Shown: positions 10,285 through 22,240 of the stretch, piece after piece | How positions within the stretch are numbered: the first letter of the stretch is position 1 | How the letters are laid out: each line of letters opens with the position of its first letter | Assembly: GCA_963693365.1 (NCBI GenBank) | Contig: CAVNZM010000012.1 | Coordinates: 3,348,001-3,412,000 of the forward strand | Length of the DNA stretch: 64,000 nt | From: Amoebidium appalachense | Lineage: Eukaryota > Ichthyosporea | Direction: 5' to 3' | Position numbers and translations under genes: made by a program | Notes under the pieces: model-generated | The model's database searches: none | Told to the model about the DNA's origin: nothing | What the model saw: the letters and a program-made list of their open reading frames with translations, nothing else

Positions 10285-11480
10285 CTAGGTGGGTATGCAC
10301 GGAAAGAAGGCCATGATGATGGGGAGGATTATCGAGGTGTTTGCCAGCCTGGAGATGGCCTTGCAGAGGGCTGACACAAGAAGTGACTACCTGCCACTGG
10401 GTTTCCCGATGCGCTTTTATTACACTCGCGTTGAACACGCAGATGCACATAAGTTTTTTGAACTGTTCACACAACATCATTTACATGCATCTACTTTGGC
10501 ATCACCATTTCTTTAGCAAGTATGGAATCTGAACTATGACGTTGGATACGTTACATGCATCTCCTAAGTGTTTAGGTGCCAGGTACAAAAATGAAATAAA
10601 TAAAAAAAGAATGCATGCTGAACAACCTGTTAGCCATGCCTTTCTGAATCACTGCTACTCATTAACTTGCAACTGCTTGCTTCATCATTTCCCTCAAAAC
10701 ACTCTTGTTGGCATCGAACGTAGTGCCCCTGATAGGGGCTGCCGTTTCTTCTTCATCGCTGATGACAAACACTGGTGTTGGGATAAGTGTCCTGCCTACA
10801 AGATGGGTGTTAGGGTTCTGTATGTGCAGTTTATCCCCGCAAAGCGGTCTGTTTCGTGCGCGTCATTGTACGTACACCTGTGAATAGGTGGAAGTAGGAA
10901 GAGAATACTAGCCACTACTATTCCTCCCTACCACCTACTGAGGCGGTGTCTCCTTTTTCCATTCCTTTTTTTTTTTTTTTTTTTTTTTTTTTTGCAAAGC
11001 CGCAAAGCCGCCACAAGTAGATGTATAACGTCGCACGTGCGGCAACACGTCAGTTACTGTACGTGTTAGTATTCCTCCTGTTCTCTGCTATACTACCAGT
11101 AGTACTAGTAGTACACTACAGTGTTGTACGTATGGTACAGTAAGCTCCGAGGCGCGGCCGTGCAATACAGTTTTTGCGCAAAATCCATAGCAAATACATG
11201 ATCCCATTGGTCGCAAATCACATAGGTATTTGGATACATATGTCGCCATTTTGGACCACCATCCTGGCAGGCACCCGACGGCCACATAAATGCGCCATAC
11301 CAATTCACCTGGCTTGCACCAGGTAGAGCCCGAGCCCCCAATGGTGACCACTACTACCTCCACAAAGACAGACACGCCGGCCAGTCGATCTGGCTACTAC
11401 AAAAGTACCAGTGACCGCCTGGACTAAGTTAACTTACCACAAAACTGATACCTCGTGACCGGATGCCGCTGAGGAAGGTA
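10285..11480. other. Intergenic sequence, poly-T run
   Basis: Short open frames occur but none has a recognisable motif or base composition of coding sequence. A run of about 27 T lies at 10967-10993; read on the minus strand it could be the poly-A tail of an unidentified retroposon. Confidence 0.3.
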
Positions 11481-11482
11481 AA

Positions 11483-11514
11483 ACACACACACACGGCACA
11501 CACACACACACACG

Positions 11515-11558
<44 letters not shown>

Positions 11559-11560
11559 GC
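11483..11560 (+). repeat. CA microsatellite
   Basis: Interrupted CA repeats with GGCACA breaks, continuing loosely to about 11640. Confidence 0.85.
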
Positions 11561-11640
11561 ACATGTACACGCACACTGCCACACACACGCACACAGGCAC
11601 ACACACTGGCACATACCGCACACCACATGCACCCGCACTC

Positions 11641-12920
11641 TTGACACATGCACTCAGTCGCACGTGCCCTTTAGATCTAGACTTAGTGTGTGTATAGCCG
11701 CAGCAAAAAAATGTATATTTAAAATGGCATGTAAATGTATATGATGGGCCATTATAGGGCGTCCCCTGCTGTGCAGTGTCCTATTTTGGAAATGGCTGAT
11801 GGATTTTGGGACTTTGCCACAGCCACGCGCGACACTCCCCATCGGTGTCTCTTAGCAACCCGCTGGCCGGGCGATAGCTTTCTCACCTCTCTGCTTACTT
11901 TTTCTTTTCGTTGTCTCTAGGTAGCTCTGCCTACTGTTTTTGCTTTTGCTTACCCTTGTCTCTTCTGCATGAGCTCGGGGCGAGCTCACCGCCGCCCGGG
12001 GGATGTATGAGCGAGATATCCCTTGGATAGTCGGGCCTATAGACCCCCCTCTCTGATAGACCCCCCTGGCATGCCCCTAGCCTGCCGCACGCATCATGCC
12101 AGCTCAGTCTCTCGCTGGCGCTCTCTCGTTCAGGTCTGATCCTTTCTTGTTACACGTGTCGTAGCTCTCCCACGCGTCCGACAATACAGGCTCACCCACG
12201 TTATCACGAGATCAGTGTCTCTTTGCCTGTCTTGTCTCCTTTCCGTGCCTGGAGCACGTTGACACATCACCTTTGTATCATTTAGATAGATATCTCTTTT
12301 ACCAGTGGTATTCGTATGGGTAGACTGGCGTATCATAATGTTACGTAGCCCTTATTGCTTCACAGTTTAAGGCCAAAAGGTGAGGCGGCCCGAAACACGT
12401 TTACAGGTGTAGGCCTTTTGTCACTTGTGAACCCAGCGGAATTACGTTTCCATGTTTCCATGTTTTGCCTCGCGGGTATTTTTGTCACACCCTTTTACTC
12501 TCTTCCTCTGTACTCATTTTCACGCTTGGTAGAGATGTTGCACTAAGTCGCACGAATGGAATTTCGTTGGCAGTCAGTAAAGCTCTGTCTAGAAAACCGT
12601 TTGGCCGGGCGGTGTATAGGTCGGTGCAGGGCTACAGCCACTTGTTGTAACGGTGAGTGCTTTTTTTTTTTTTCGCACATCATTTTAAGTGTGCCTCTCT
12701 CTCTTCTACCCCCATCTTCCCCATCCCCCCCCCCCCCCCCCCCCCCCCCCCCTTCCCCCCTTCTCTATCTTTTCCCGTGACCCTCTTTTCTCTTTTCTTG
12801 CCCCTTCTCCATCTCCGCGCCGTTCGCGTGCTCCCTTACATACAGATCCGCTCTGTATTCGCTATGTACTTGGATCGCTCGAATGGAACAAAAGTCGCAT
12901 GATGGATCAGCCATCAGCGC
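11641..12920. other. Intergenic sequence without recognised features
   Basis: No gene is seen. It includes a T run (12660-12672) and a C run (about 12725-12752). Confidence 0.3.
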
Positions 12921-12923
12921 GCG

Positions 12924-12996
12924 TACCTTTTGGCCTAGCGGTTAGAGCTCCCAGCTCGCAGCCGCGAGGATTGAGGTTCGAGTCCCCAACCCGCCA
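12924..12996 (+). repeat. tRNA-like segment, possible SINE head
   Basis: A good RNA polymerase III A box (TGGCCTAGCGGTTAGAGC, 12931-12948) and a consensus B box (GGTTCGAGTCC, 12975-12985) stand at tRNA spacing. The acceptor and anticodon stems do not pair properly, so it is not a functional tRNA; a tRNA-derived SINE or tRNA pseudogene fits better. Confidence 0.5.
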
Positions 12997-13186
12997 TGCC
13001 AAATTTTGTGTCCCCGAGACGCATCAAAGTTTACAGTATCCCCCCCCTCCTCCCCCTCCATTTTGTTTTAGTCCTATGTCTTTATACCCCCTTGTTACTT
13101 GCAATACTTTTCTTTCTTCGAAACATCCCTCACTCCCCTCACCCCCTTCCCCCCCAAAACCATCACCACGGACGCTGCCAGTGTAA

Positions 13187-13374
<188 letters not shown>

Positions 13375-13557
13375 ACCCACCCATGCATACACGCACACAC
13401 ACAAACTTTCCCTTCTTCCTCTCAATTCTCTACCCTCTTTTACGTTTCACTGTGTGTTTCCTCTCTCGTTCTAGCACCAGTTTTGCTAACCGTTACAAAC
13501 TTCACCTACTCTTGTTCAAGCCTCGACTGGTTACTGAAATCACCTCCTTTCCTTGTC

Positions 13558-14060
13558 CTTTTATGACCCCCCCAACCCCTCCTCTCCCCTCCCTTTCCCC
13601 CCCTCCCCCCCCCCCCCCTCCCTTCCCGGCTGAAGCCTTAGTTTCTACTGAATAATCTCTGTCCTTGTGACCCACCCTCTCGTCCTTCACTCCCCCCCCC
13701 CCCCCCCCCCCCCTTCTTCCTGCCCGGTTCCCCCCATACCTGTTCGCCTCGATTACTTGCAGTATTTCTTCTTATCCCTCCCCATTAACTATTAATTTTT
13801 TTCCATTGATCCTGTTTTGGTCCTGTGTCCCTCTATTCCAATGTCCTTTGCGATGCTTTGCTTCTTTGGCTGCCACCCTCAGAATGCACACATCATCACC
13901 CCCCCCCCCCCCCCCCCCCCCCCCCCCTTCCCCTCTCGTTCCAGCGCCGGTTTTACCCATTATGGACTTAACCTGCTTTTGCTCAAGCCTCCACATGTCT
14001 GAAATTTTACCCCTTTCTCTCGTACTCTTTACCACACCCCCCCCCCCCCCCCCTCTTGTC
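13558..14060 (+). repeat. Cluster of poly-C runs in C-rich DNA
   Basis: Poly-C runs near 13601-13618, 13690-13713, 13900-13927 and 14038-14053 are separated by similar C/T-rich text. Diverged recurring phrases (for example CTCTCGTTC near 13461 and 13934, and CTCAAGCCTC or TTCAAGCCTC) suggest an older tandem duplication of a few hundred bases. Confidence 0.6.
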
Positions 14061-14089
14061 CTCCTACTACCCCTCTCCCCCCAAAAAAG

Positions 14090-14104
14090 CACACACGCAC
14101 ACAG

Positions 14105-14146
<42 letters not shown>

Positions 14147-14270
14147 CACACACAGCATTCGACACCGTCCAATCTTGTTCTCACCAAGGCATCCACATGC
14201 TCGCACACAATGCAAAAACATGCACTCACACACACGCACGCACATGCACACCGGGACACACACACACACC

Positions 14271-14326
<56 letters not shown>

Positions 14327-14553
14327 ACACACACACGACGCACACAGACATGCTCACACACACAAACACACAACACACACACACACACATACAGAGACAC
14401 ACACACACATATGCACACACACAGTGCATTCCCTCCCCCCTCCCCTTCCCTCTCCACAGAGCACACACACACACACACGTGCACACGTGCACCCACACGG
14501 TGCATCCCCCCCCCCCTTCCCTCTCAACTGAGCACATGCACACACACATACAT

Positions 14554-14606
<53 letters not shown>

Positions 14607-14763
14607 CACACATGCACACATGCACGGACACGAATCCCCCCCTTGCCCTTCCCTCTCCACCGAGCACATGCACACATGCACAGACATGCACATACACACA
14701 CACACCACACACGACGCACACAGACATGCACACACAGACAAACACACAACACACATACACACA

Positions 14764-14799
<36 letters not shown>

Positions 14800-15243
14800 C
14801 ACACACACGGTGCATTTCCCCCCCTCCCCTTCCCTCTCCACAGAGCACACACACACACACGTGCACACATGCACACACACGGGTCATCCCCCCTCTCCCC
14901 CCCTTCCCTTTCAACTGAGCACATACACACACACAGACATACACACACACACACAACATACACAGACATCCACACATCAGACACAGACACGCATACACAC
15001 ACACACACACACACATGCACATATGCACACACAGACACACACACATGCACATGCACACTCACATATGCACACACACACACACGCAAACACGCACACACAC
15101 ACACACATACAGATATGCACACACACATACTGTCCCTCTCTCTTTCTCTCCCTCCCTCCCTCCCTCCCTCCCCCCTCCCTCCCTCCCTCCCAACCATCCC
15201 TCCGTCCCTCCCTCCCTCCCTCCCTCCCTCCCTCCCTCCCTCC

Positions 15244-15286
<43 letters not shown>

Positions 15287-15535
15287 ACACACACATGCAC
15301 ATGCACATGCACACTCACATATGCACTCACACACACACGCAAACACACACACACACACACACACACATACAGACATGCACACACACTCTCTCTTTCTCTC
15401 CCTCCCTCCCTCCCTCCCTCCCCCCTCCCTCCCTCCCTCCCTCCCAACCCTCCCTCCCCCCTCCCTCCCTCCCTCCCTCACACATACACACACACGCACA
15501 CACGTGCACACGTACACACGTACACATATAACCCT
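14090..15535 (+). repeat. Compound CA / TCCC satellite region
   Basis: Long CA tracts alternate with a recurring spacer containing CCTTCCCTCTCCAC and GAGCACA (near 14440, 14515, 14650, 14830, 14905), then two blocks of TCCC repeats (about 15145-15243 and 15395-15478). It is a higher-order microsatellite array without coding sequence. Confidence 0.9.
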
Positions 15536-15861
15536 CTCTTCTCTTATGTAGTATCGTAGGAACGCTTGACAAAGGTACTACACGGGTGTTGGTTGGATGA
15601 TGACAGTACATGTACCAGTGGGATTGATGCTGTTTACTCCAGGCAATGTACCAGTATGTCGATTGATTTAGCTAATATTAGATCTATGTTTAACTGTGTG
15701 TTGTTTTTTCTCCTTTTTGTATTTAAGGCCTGGCCGGCCTCATAAAATGCTATCTAATCTTACTCGAAATTGAGCTTTTTTTGGCCTTGAAGGCCGATCT
15801 TAATAAAGTACTGTGAATGTGTCCCCTGATGAGGGACTCTAGTCGATATATCTGCAAAACG

Positions 15862-15953
<92 letters not shown>

Positions 15954-16145
15954 AAAACAAACAAAAAAGAAAGAAAAAAAGAGCGAGAGAATCCTTGTTT
16001 CTCGTATGTTACCAGCACGTAAGCAAGTATTTTATTCATTCACAATACATTGTTAGATATGTGTAGTATATTATGGTGTTATTATTTTTTGGTTTACAAT
16101 ATGGTGTCCACGTTCCCAATATATCGTTATTGACGACCAACTACT
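15536..16145. other. Intergenic sequence with poly-C and CA tract
   Basis: Holds a C run (about 15862-15894) followed by CA repeats (15897-15948) and an A-rich stretch. No gene is seen. Confidence 0.35.
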
Positions 16146-16535
16146 ATGGTAGTATAATGCTATGATGACAATTTGTGCATGCGTTACTTAATAAGCATCG
16201 GGTTTTTTCACTAACTACCCACAGAGTAGCTTTTAGCACGATAAATTCACCACAAATTATAAGGGGGGATGGTGAATGTGCCCTTGGAGTACGAGGGTCA
16301 CACGAAAAAAACACAACGTTGTAGCTCGTATAGAACCCCCCTTGTAGCATAGTATATGTCCATGTGTTACCTAGACATTTTTGGTTTTTTCAATAACTAC
16401 CCACAGAACAGCCTCTAGCACGAGAAATTTACCACAACGTTTATGGGGGGGATGGTGAATGTGCCCCTGGAGTACGAGGGTCACACGAAAAAAACACAAA
16501 CGTTGTAGCTCGAATAGAACCCCCCTCGTAGCGCA
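16146..16535 (+). repeat. Two ~183-190 bp repeat units upstream of the LINE
   Basis: Two copies of a unit that ends with CGTTGTAGCTCG, (T/A)ATAGAACCCCCC and contains ACTACCCACAGA and TGGAGTACGAGGGTCACACG. The same unit is repeated at 21,310-22,240. Here it stands just 5' of LINE ORF1, so it may be promoter monomers or satellite DNA into which the LINE inserted. Confidence 0.8.
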
Positions 16536-16595
16536 TCCACCCCTAAACCAGGCCATCCGTGGCCCTAAGGGCCGGGGAACACCCCCATCCATGTC

Positions 16596-17780
16596 ATGGC
16601 ACATGCCTATAATCGTTTCAGAACCTCTTTCAAAGTTCCATCTACACCCATCACACATGTGCGACCATTAAAACGTCCAGCAGATACACCTACCACAGAT
16701 GCACAACCAGAAAAACATCGCCTTAGACTAAGCGCAACACCTATTTACAATACACTACCCATTCAGAATAACACCACACCACTCCGTAGAAACACAATAA
16801 CAACCATGCCGAAACTTTCGGTTGATACAGTACTGGCAGAACTTGCCCTCGTTAAGAAACAGCTAAATGAGCTGTTACCACTCAAGAACATGATAGAAAA
16901 ACTCCAAACAGAAAATACCCAACTCAAGCTCACCATTGATTCACTCACAGCCCAGCTAAACATTAGTGGATCGCAAAACCCCAAAACTCATGAGCAAACA
17001 TCTCGCGACGGAGACATTTCCACCCCAACACAAAACAACACAGGACCGGAAGCACAGCTCCCGGCAGAGTTCCTAGAATATGCGAACTCTCGTAAAACAC
17101 CCGAGCTCCGCCAAATTGCCAAGGAAACATATGCCAGCATTCTTGCAGGCAACGAGTACCGCCGCAACTCCCCTCCCAAACCGCCGGCTAAGGGGAACAC
17201 CCAAGCAAACGGTAACATCAACATCCCACCCAAATACGAGAGGGTGTATTTCAAAGTCAAGCACGGCAGACGCCCACACAGGGCCATGTGGTCCATCTTC
17301 AAGGCTCTCGGCTTCCGGTGCTCTCGCATCCTTTGTCTGTCCTTCATTGGATACGATGTGCTGGAAGTAGCAGTACGGGGCGACTATAACCGTGCGTTCA
17401 TCCGTGACGCGACAAAGGGGTGTGGAAGCTTCTTCACCCACCTCCCAAGCTACGACCCATGCGCGCCGGAAAACATTCAGAAAGCAGACAAAGAACGTAA
17501 AGTGTCTGCTAAGAATGCGTGCGCCACACGTTGTCGTGTACGCATCAGCAAGGCAAAAGAGTTCCTCGCAAAGTTGGAAAACGATGCTACGAGCGTGATA
17601 GACACGGACACGAAGGAACCAATGTTTTCTGGTGAGAAACTGCTCGAGCGCAAACGCCGATGCGAGATGGAAATCGAGCTCTTCTGCGAACTGTTCGCGC
17701 TGGCGGAAGGTCGTGCATACGACCCCGTAAGCGACAAGTGGGAACCAACCCCACAGGTGTCGGACCAAACCGATGCCTAA
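16596..17780 (+). CDS. LINE ORF1 protein (coiled coil, RNA-binding-like)
   Basis: This 394-residue protein has a basic N-terminus, a coiled coil at about residues 70-120 (LVKKQLNELLPLKNMIEKLQ), a short conserved segment EFLEYANSRKTPELRQIA, and a globular region (YFKVKHGRRPHRAMW to SFIGYDVLEVAVRGDY) that resembles the frameshifted ORF1 at 1-1053. It would coat the element RNA. The start chosen is the first ATG; MPKLSVDTVLAEL at 16806 is a possible shorter start just before the coiled coil. Its stop overlaps the ORF2 start in ATGCCTAA. Confidence 0.7.
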   Translation: MAHAYNRFRTSFKVPSTPITHVRPLKRPADTPTTDAQPEKHRLRLSATPIYNTLPIQNNTTPLRRNTITTMPKLSVDTVLAELALVKKQLNELLPLKNMIEKLQTENTQLKLTIDSLTAQLNISGSQNPKTHEQTSRDGDISTPTQNNTGPEAQLPAEFLEYANSRKTPELRQIAKETYASILAGNEYRRNSPPKPPAKGNTQANGNINIPPKYERVYFKVKHGRRPHRAMWSIFKALGFRCSRILCLSFIGYDVLEVAVRGDYNRAFIRDATKGCGSFFTHLPSYDPCAPENIQKADKERKVSAKNACATRCRVRISKAKEFLAKLENDATSVIDTDTKEPMFSGEKLLERKRRCEMEIELFCELFALAEGRAYDPVSDKWEPTPQVSDQTDA

Positions 17781-20700
17781 TTTATCCTTCTTCTTCTGGA
17801 ATGCTCGGACACTGGGCCCCCAAAAGGGCCTCCCCCCCGGGACACTCGACGATAAAATCAGCTACATACAACAACAGACAAACAACCACACGTTTACAGT
17901 GATTTGCGAAACACAGTTTAAAAACCACCACAAATTCAACTCTACATTGGTCGACACATCCACACACCCCGGTTACGCGAAAAACCGAGGCATTATTGTA
18001 CTTGCCGCACCACACGTGAGAGTGAAGTGCAAACCGGTAGCAAAAACGGAATTCTCGGTTTCTATAGAGTTTCTTTCTAATGTTTTTACTTTTGTATATT
18101 ACCCACCATCTATGTCGGTTGTCGAATTGACTCACGAGTTGTCACAGTTACCAATGTCCACTGTTATTTTAGGTGATTTTAACACGCGACTCCACCACAC
18201 AGACACACTGCAAGTGAGTGTCGGGTACCCATCTAAGCCCCCGGAGCGTGCTATCCCTTTAGCAAGGTATGTCCAAAGTCACACTTTGCGGTTCCCTCAA
18301 ATATCCCATGCCCACAACACCGACTGGGGAGTGGCCTTTTGGCCATCAACCATGTCAAAACTCTCTCTCCCTCCTAACCTCTCTAGGTCATCTGACCACT
18401 CTCCTATCCTTTTCCTACCTAAGATCTCCCTTGATCTGCTCCCCCCTCCCCCTCCCACCTTTCGCCTCCGTCTATCCCAGCTTAAGTCACAGTGGGGTAG
18501 AGTTGATGTATGTGTATGCTATGCTACGAAACACCCTATATATATGCGCCTATTAGAATCTGCACAAGCCAGGCCAGATTCACATCTCGTACTAGATACA
18601 TGCACTAACTTTATTGTTGATGATTTGATAGATCTCGGTGATTATGCTGGCGGTGGTAGGAAGGAATATCCCGATGCTCTCTTGTTACCAAACACCACTC
18701 CCGCTAGACTAGGTGAACCCCTGTCTCAAAAGGAAAGCTTGCGCCGGCTTGCTAGTATGAATCGATTTGGCCCCCCTGCTCGTATTATTGGTGATACCAC
18801 TGGAGACCCCCTCATAGACTCTGATAAGTATTTCTCGGAACTGTTTAAAGATAGGACCCCCGCTCAGAAACCTATTGTGTGGCCTGTAGACCCATCTATC
18901 CCCATAGAATCGATCCTCCCCTTTTTCAGTCCCGATGCCATATGGTCTGTGATATCTAGTTATAGCTCTAGTAAGTCTTGTGGACCTGATGGACTCCCTG
19001 CTGGGTTTCTTAAAATCCTTGTTCCCTCCTACCCACAAAAGGAAAGTGATCGTGCTATTAAACCTGATCTTACTATCATGTTAAGCTCTCTCTTTTCTTG
19101 GTGTGTTAAATGTGGACATGTCCCGTCATCTTGGTTAGATACCTTAGTGATCCCCATAGTTAAGAAGGACTCTGAGGGCCCCATATCATCCTTTCGCCCC
19201 ATTACACTAACCCAGGTTGTTCGTAGATTCTTTGAAGCTTGCTTACTTAGGTTATTTGCACATCACCCTAGGTTTCAATCTATTCTTCACATACACCCAT
19301 GCCAATCCGCTTTTCGTAAAAACAATTCATGTTATGTTCAAATAATGGCACTGCACGATTCTATGCAAGTTGGTGCACAATATGTTGGCTTTATTGATTG
19401 GAAAACTGCTTACGATTCTGTCTCCCCTGGTCTCCTATGGGAAAAGCTTGCTGCACGGGGTGTACCACACTGCATTGGTGTTCTGTTAGAAGCACTCTTG
19501 TCTCAAACCTATGGTAGAGCTGTGGTTAATGGGCATCTTTCATATGGTTTTGCTCGTACTAGAGGTCTCTTGCAGGGTTCATTGCTTAGCCCCTTTTTGT
19601 TTAACCTATTTATAGATGATTTGGCTGTCAAGATTTACGCCGAAAACGATGACCCTATTAATAACTTTCCGCCTGCACTTCTCTATGCTGATGATCTGTC
19701 CCTCCTTGCCCGTACCCCTAGACGCCTGCAAAGATTGTTCGATGTAGTGTCAGAGTGGTGCAAGGCAAACCTTATGATCCTTAACATAGACAAATGTGGT
19801 GTTCTTGTACCTGATATAGCTAACAATTTACACACATTTACATTATCATCTAAACCTGTACCTATAGTTCCAGAATACAAATATCTTGGTGTTCCGGTTG
19901 ATTCTGTTGGTGTTATGTTTCCCCATATGGTCGAAAAGAGGGTAGAGTTGGCTCGTAAGCGGTTAGCTTTCTTCTCGGCTAATATTTTTAAAGACACACC
20001 CCTCCATCCTTCTATTAGACTTACATTTATTCGCACTTTTGTCTTCCCGGCATGTGAATATGGTTTACCCCTTCTCGCCGCTTGGATCAAGAAAGAGAGA
20101 ACTAGAGCGCTTAAACCCTTGGCAAATTTCCTTGAAGCAGAAGTTGCCTCCTTTCTATCTAACAACTGTTGTAAACCTGGGCCTGTAACGCTCTCGATAT
20201 ATGGTCTGGTCCCAATAGCTGCTAGAGTATCCTATCTCGCGCTGAAATTCAATAAGCACATAAGCCGCTTAAAGAAGTATTTGCCCTCCCACCCTCTCTT
20301 CTCTATCCGACCTGTCCCCTCCTCACCTCTCCCCTCTTTCCTCCCCTCTCTCTCCCCTTCTCCCCTGGGCACAAATACAAATAAACCCCGCAATAGTGTG
20401 TGTGTGACTTTGGACTGCCACTTACTTATTAAACATGTACACAATCACAAGATAATCACGCAATATAACAAATGGAAAAAGATACCACACGACACTAGAC
20501 CCGATGAAAGCATACACCTTGAAAAACTAAGCCTTATGTCTCGTTTTATATATACTGACCGCCTCAACCATATTGCCAAATATGGCACTCGCAAGTGTAT
20601 AACACCTAAATACATATTACCTTCCTGTAGAACTGGTCTTTCTCTAGCTGATGGTATTATTGATCAATTACCACGCTTTTACTGTACACGTGCTATACAG

Positions 20701-20979
20701 TGGAGATCTAATAAGTATAAGGTGGCATCATTTGCATGCCCAAACAACAGTGTCACACACACACACCAGTTTAACCGGTCATGTATCGCCAAATGTAGTT
20801 TGATAGACCACATAATACCGCAACACACACACGTCACATTCACAACAGACACCCAGAAAGATACTATTAGCCTACCTGTAAATTACAACATCCTTGATTT
20901 TATACTAAACACGCGTAACTACGACCTGTTTATTAGATGTATTGATTGGCTTGAGAAACACATCACTACAAAATTATAG
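17773..20979 (+). CDS. LINE ORF2: APE endonuclease-reverse transcriptase
   Basis: The 1068-residue protein begins with an apurinic-type endonuclease domain: FFFWNARTLG, CETQFKN, a Y in FTFVYYPPS, ILGDFNTRL and SSDHSPILF. The RT follows: KSCGPDGLPAGFLK, SFRPITLTQVVRRFFEACLL, HPCQSAFRKNN, VGFIDWKTAYDSV, GLLQGSLLSPFLFNLFIDDL and the catalytic LLYADDLSLLA. The C-terminal 350 residues have scattered Cys and His but no clear CCHC knuckle. It nicks target DNA and primes reverse transcription there. Base composition is lower in GC than the Polinton genes. Confidence 0.88.
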   Translation: MPNLSFFFWNARTLGPQKGLPPGTLDDKISYIQQQTNNHTFTVICETQFKNHHKFNSTLVDTSTHPGYAKNRGIIVLAAPHVRVKCKPVAKTEFSVSIEFLSNVFTFVYYPPSMSVVELTHELSQLPMSTVILGDFNTRLHHTDTLQVSVGYPSKPPERAIPLARYVQSHTLRFPQISHAHNTDWGVAFWPSTMSKLSLPPNLSRSSDHSPILFLPKISLDLLPPPPPTFRLRLSQLKSQWGRVDVCVCYATKHPIYMRLLESAQARPDSHLVLDTCTNFIVDDLIDLGDYAGGGRKEYPDALLLPNTTPARLGEPLSQKESLRRLASMNRFGPPARIIGDTTGDPLIDSDKYFSELFKDRTPAQKPIVWPVDPSIPIESILPFFSPDAIWSVISSYSSSKSCGPDGLPAGFLKILVPSYPQKESDRAIKPDLTIMLSSLFSWCVKCGHVPSSWLDTLVIPIVKKDSEGPISSFRPITLTQVVRRFFEACLLRLFAHHPRFQSILHIHPCQSAFRKNNSCYVQIMALHDSMQVGAQYVGFIDWKTAYDSVSPGLLWEKLAARGVPHCIGVLLEALLSQTYGRAVVNGHLSYGFARTRGLLQGSLLSPFLFNLFIDDLAVKIYAENDDPINNFPPALLYADDLSLLARTPRRLQRLFDVVSEWCKANLMILNIDKCGVLVPDIANNLHTFTLSSKPVPIVPEYKYLGVPVDSVGVMFPHMVEKRVELARKRLAFFSANIFKDTPLHPSIRLTFIRTFVFPACEYGLPLLAAWIKKERTRALKPLANFLEAEVASFLSNNCCKPGPVTLSIYGLVPIAARVSYLALKFNKHISRLKKYLPSHPLFSIRPVPSSPLPSFLPSLSPSPLGTNTNKPRNSVCVTLDCHLLIKHVHNHKIITQYNKWKKIPHDTRPDESIHLEKLSLMSRFIYTDRLNHIAKYGTRKCITPKYILPSCRTGLSLADGIIDQLPRFYCTRAIQWRSNKYKVASFACPNNSVTHTHQFNRSCIAKCSLIDHIIPQHTHVTFTTDTQKDTISLPVNYNILDFILNTRNYDLFIRCIDWLEKHITTKL

Positions 20980-20982
20980 CGC

Positions 20983-20999
20983 ACGCGCGCACACACACA

Positions 21000-21052
<53 letters not shown>

Positions 21053-21084
21053 CCAGCTGATACCGAGTGTCCCGAGGGGAGCCC

Positions 21085-21125
<41 letters not shown>
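20983..21125 (+). repeat. LINE 3' UTR: CA repeat and poly-A tail
   Basis: CA repeats (about 20,990-21,050), a short unique segment, then an A run to 21,125. The A run marks the 3' end of the LINE. Confidence 0.8.
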
Positions 21126-21126
<1 letters not shown>

Positions 21127-21309
21127 GGGGAACCCCAACTAATTGATTTCTCCTTGTAGTCTTTATGGTGTCTCGTAGAGAAAGTAAACCCTGATATATA
21201 GTCACCACCCGACATCTATGTACGTGATCATGATATACCGCTGAGGGGATATTCCGAGCAAAACCCCCCCCCCCATACCTGAGACTGGTTCTCTTTGCCT
21301 CGAGTAAAC
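21126..21309. other. Short spacer after the LINE
   Basis: About 185 bases with no feature except the phrase GCCTCGAGTAAACAGCGT, which recurs near 59,262. Confidence 0.4.
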
Positions 21310-22240
21310 AGCGTAAACCCCCTATAGTATATGTCCATGTGTTACCTACACAGTTTTGGTTTTTTCAATAACTACCCACAGAACAGCTTCTAGCACGAGA
21401 AATTTACCACAACGTTTATGGGGGGGATGGTGAATGTGCCCCTGGAGTACGAGGGTCACACGAAAAAAACACAACGTTGTAGCTCGAATAGAACCCCCCT
21501 TGTAGCATAGTATATGTCCATGTGTTACCTACACAGTTTTGGTGTTTACAATAACTACCCACAGAGCAGCTTCTAGCACGAGAAATTTACCACAACGTTT
21601 ATGGGGGGGATGGCGAATGTGCCCCTGGAGTACGAGGGTCACACGAAAAAAACACAACGTTGTAGCTCGTATAGAACCCCCCTTGTAGCATAGTATATGT
21701 ACATGTGTTACCTAGACATTATTGGTTTTTTCAATAACTACCCACAGAACAGCTTCTAGCACGAGAAATTTACCACAACGTTTATGGGGGGGATGGTGAA
21801 TGTGCCCCTGGAGTACGAGGGTCACACGAAAAAAACACAACGTTGTAGCTCGTATAGAACCCCCCTTGTAGCATAATATATGTACATGTGTTACTTACGC
21901 ATTATTGGTTTTTTCAATAACTACCCACAGAACAGCTTCTAGCACGAGAACTTTACCACAATGTTTATGGGGGGGATGGTGAATGTGTCCCTGGAGTACG
22001 AGGGTCACACGAAAAAACCACAACGTTGTAGCTTGTATAGAACCCCCCTTGTAGCATTGTATATGTACAAGTGTTACCTAGACATTATTGGTTTTTTCAA
22101 TAACTACCCACAGAACAGCTTCTAGCACGAGAAATTTACCACAAAGTTTATGGGGGGGATGGTGAATATGCCTCTGGAGTACGAGGGTCACACGAAAAAA
22201 ACACATCATTGTAGCCCGGATTGAAACCCCCCTTGTACCA
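21310..22240 (+). repeat. Tandem array of five ~183-bp units
   Basis: Units recur about every 183 bases from near 21,328 (GTATATGTCCATGTGTTACC) and share the blocks CAATAACTACCCACAGAACA, AGCACGAGAAATTTACCACA and GGAGTACGAGGGTCACACG. A decayed partial unit follows to about 22,310. The same unit occurs twice before the LINE. Unit length is close to nucleosomal, as in many satellites. Confidence 0.9.

Larger units (their letters stand above)
16536..21125 (+). mobile_element. Two-ORF non-LTR retrotransposon (LINE) with APE endonuclease
   Basis: ORF1 (16596-17780) and ORF2 (17773-20979) are both uninterrupted. They are followed by a CA-rich 3' UTR and a terminal A run of about 36 (21,090-21,125). 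The exact 5' end is unclear because repeat units abut it. An intact pair of ORFs with a poly-A tail suggests a recent copy. The ORF1 fragment at the left edge of the window appears to come from a related family. Confidence 0.8.

Noticed and set aside
10536-10883. 115-codon frame as a host gene
   Set aside because: It has no recognisable domain or supporting signals, and short frames of this size occur by chance throughout the region.
12924-12996. Functional tRNA-Ala gene
   Set aside because: The A and B boxes are good but the acceptor and anticodon stems do not pair.
14056-15531. Very long open frames (hundreds of codons) of Thr-His or Val-Cys repeats
   Set aside because: They are translations of CA/GT and TCCC microsatellites, open on both strands, and have no protein features.
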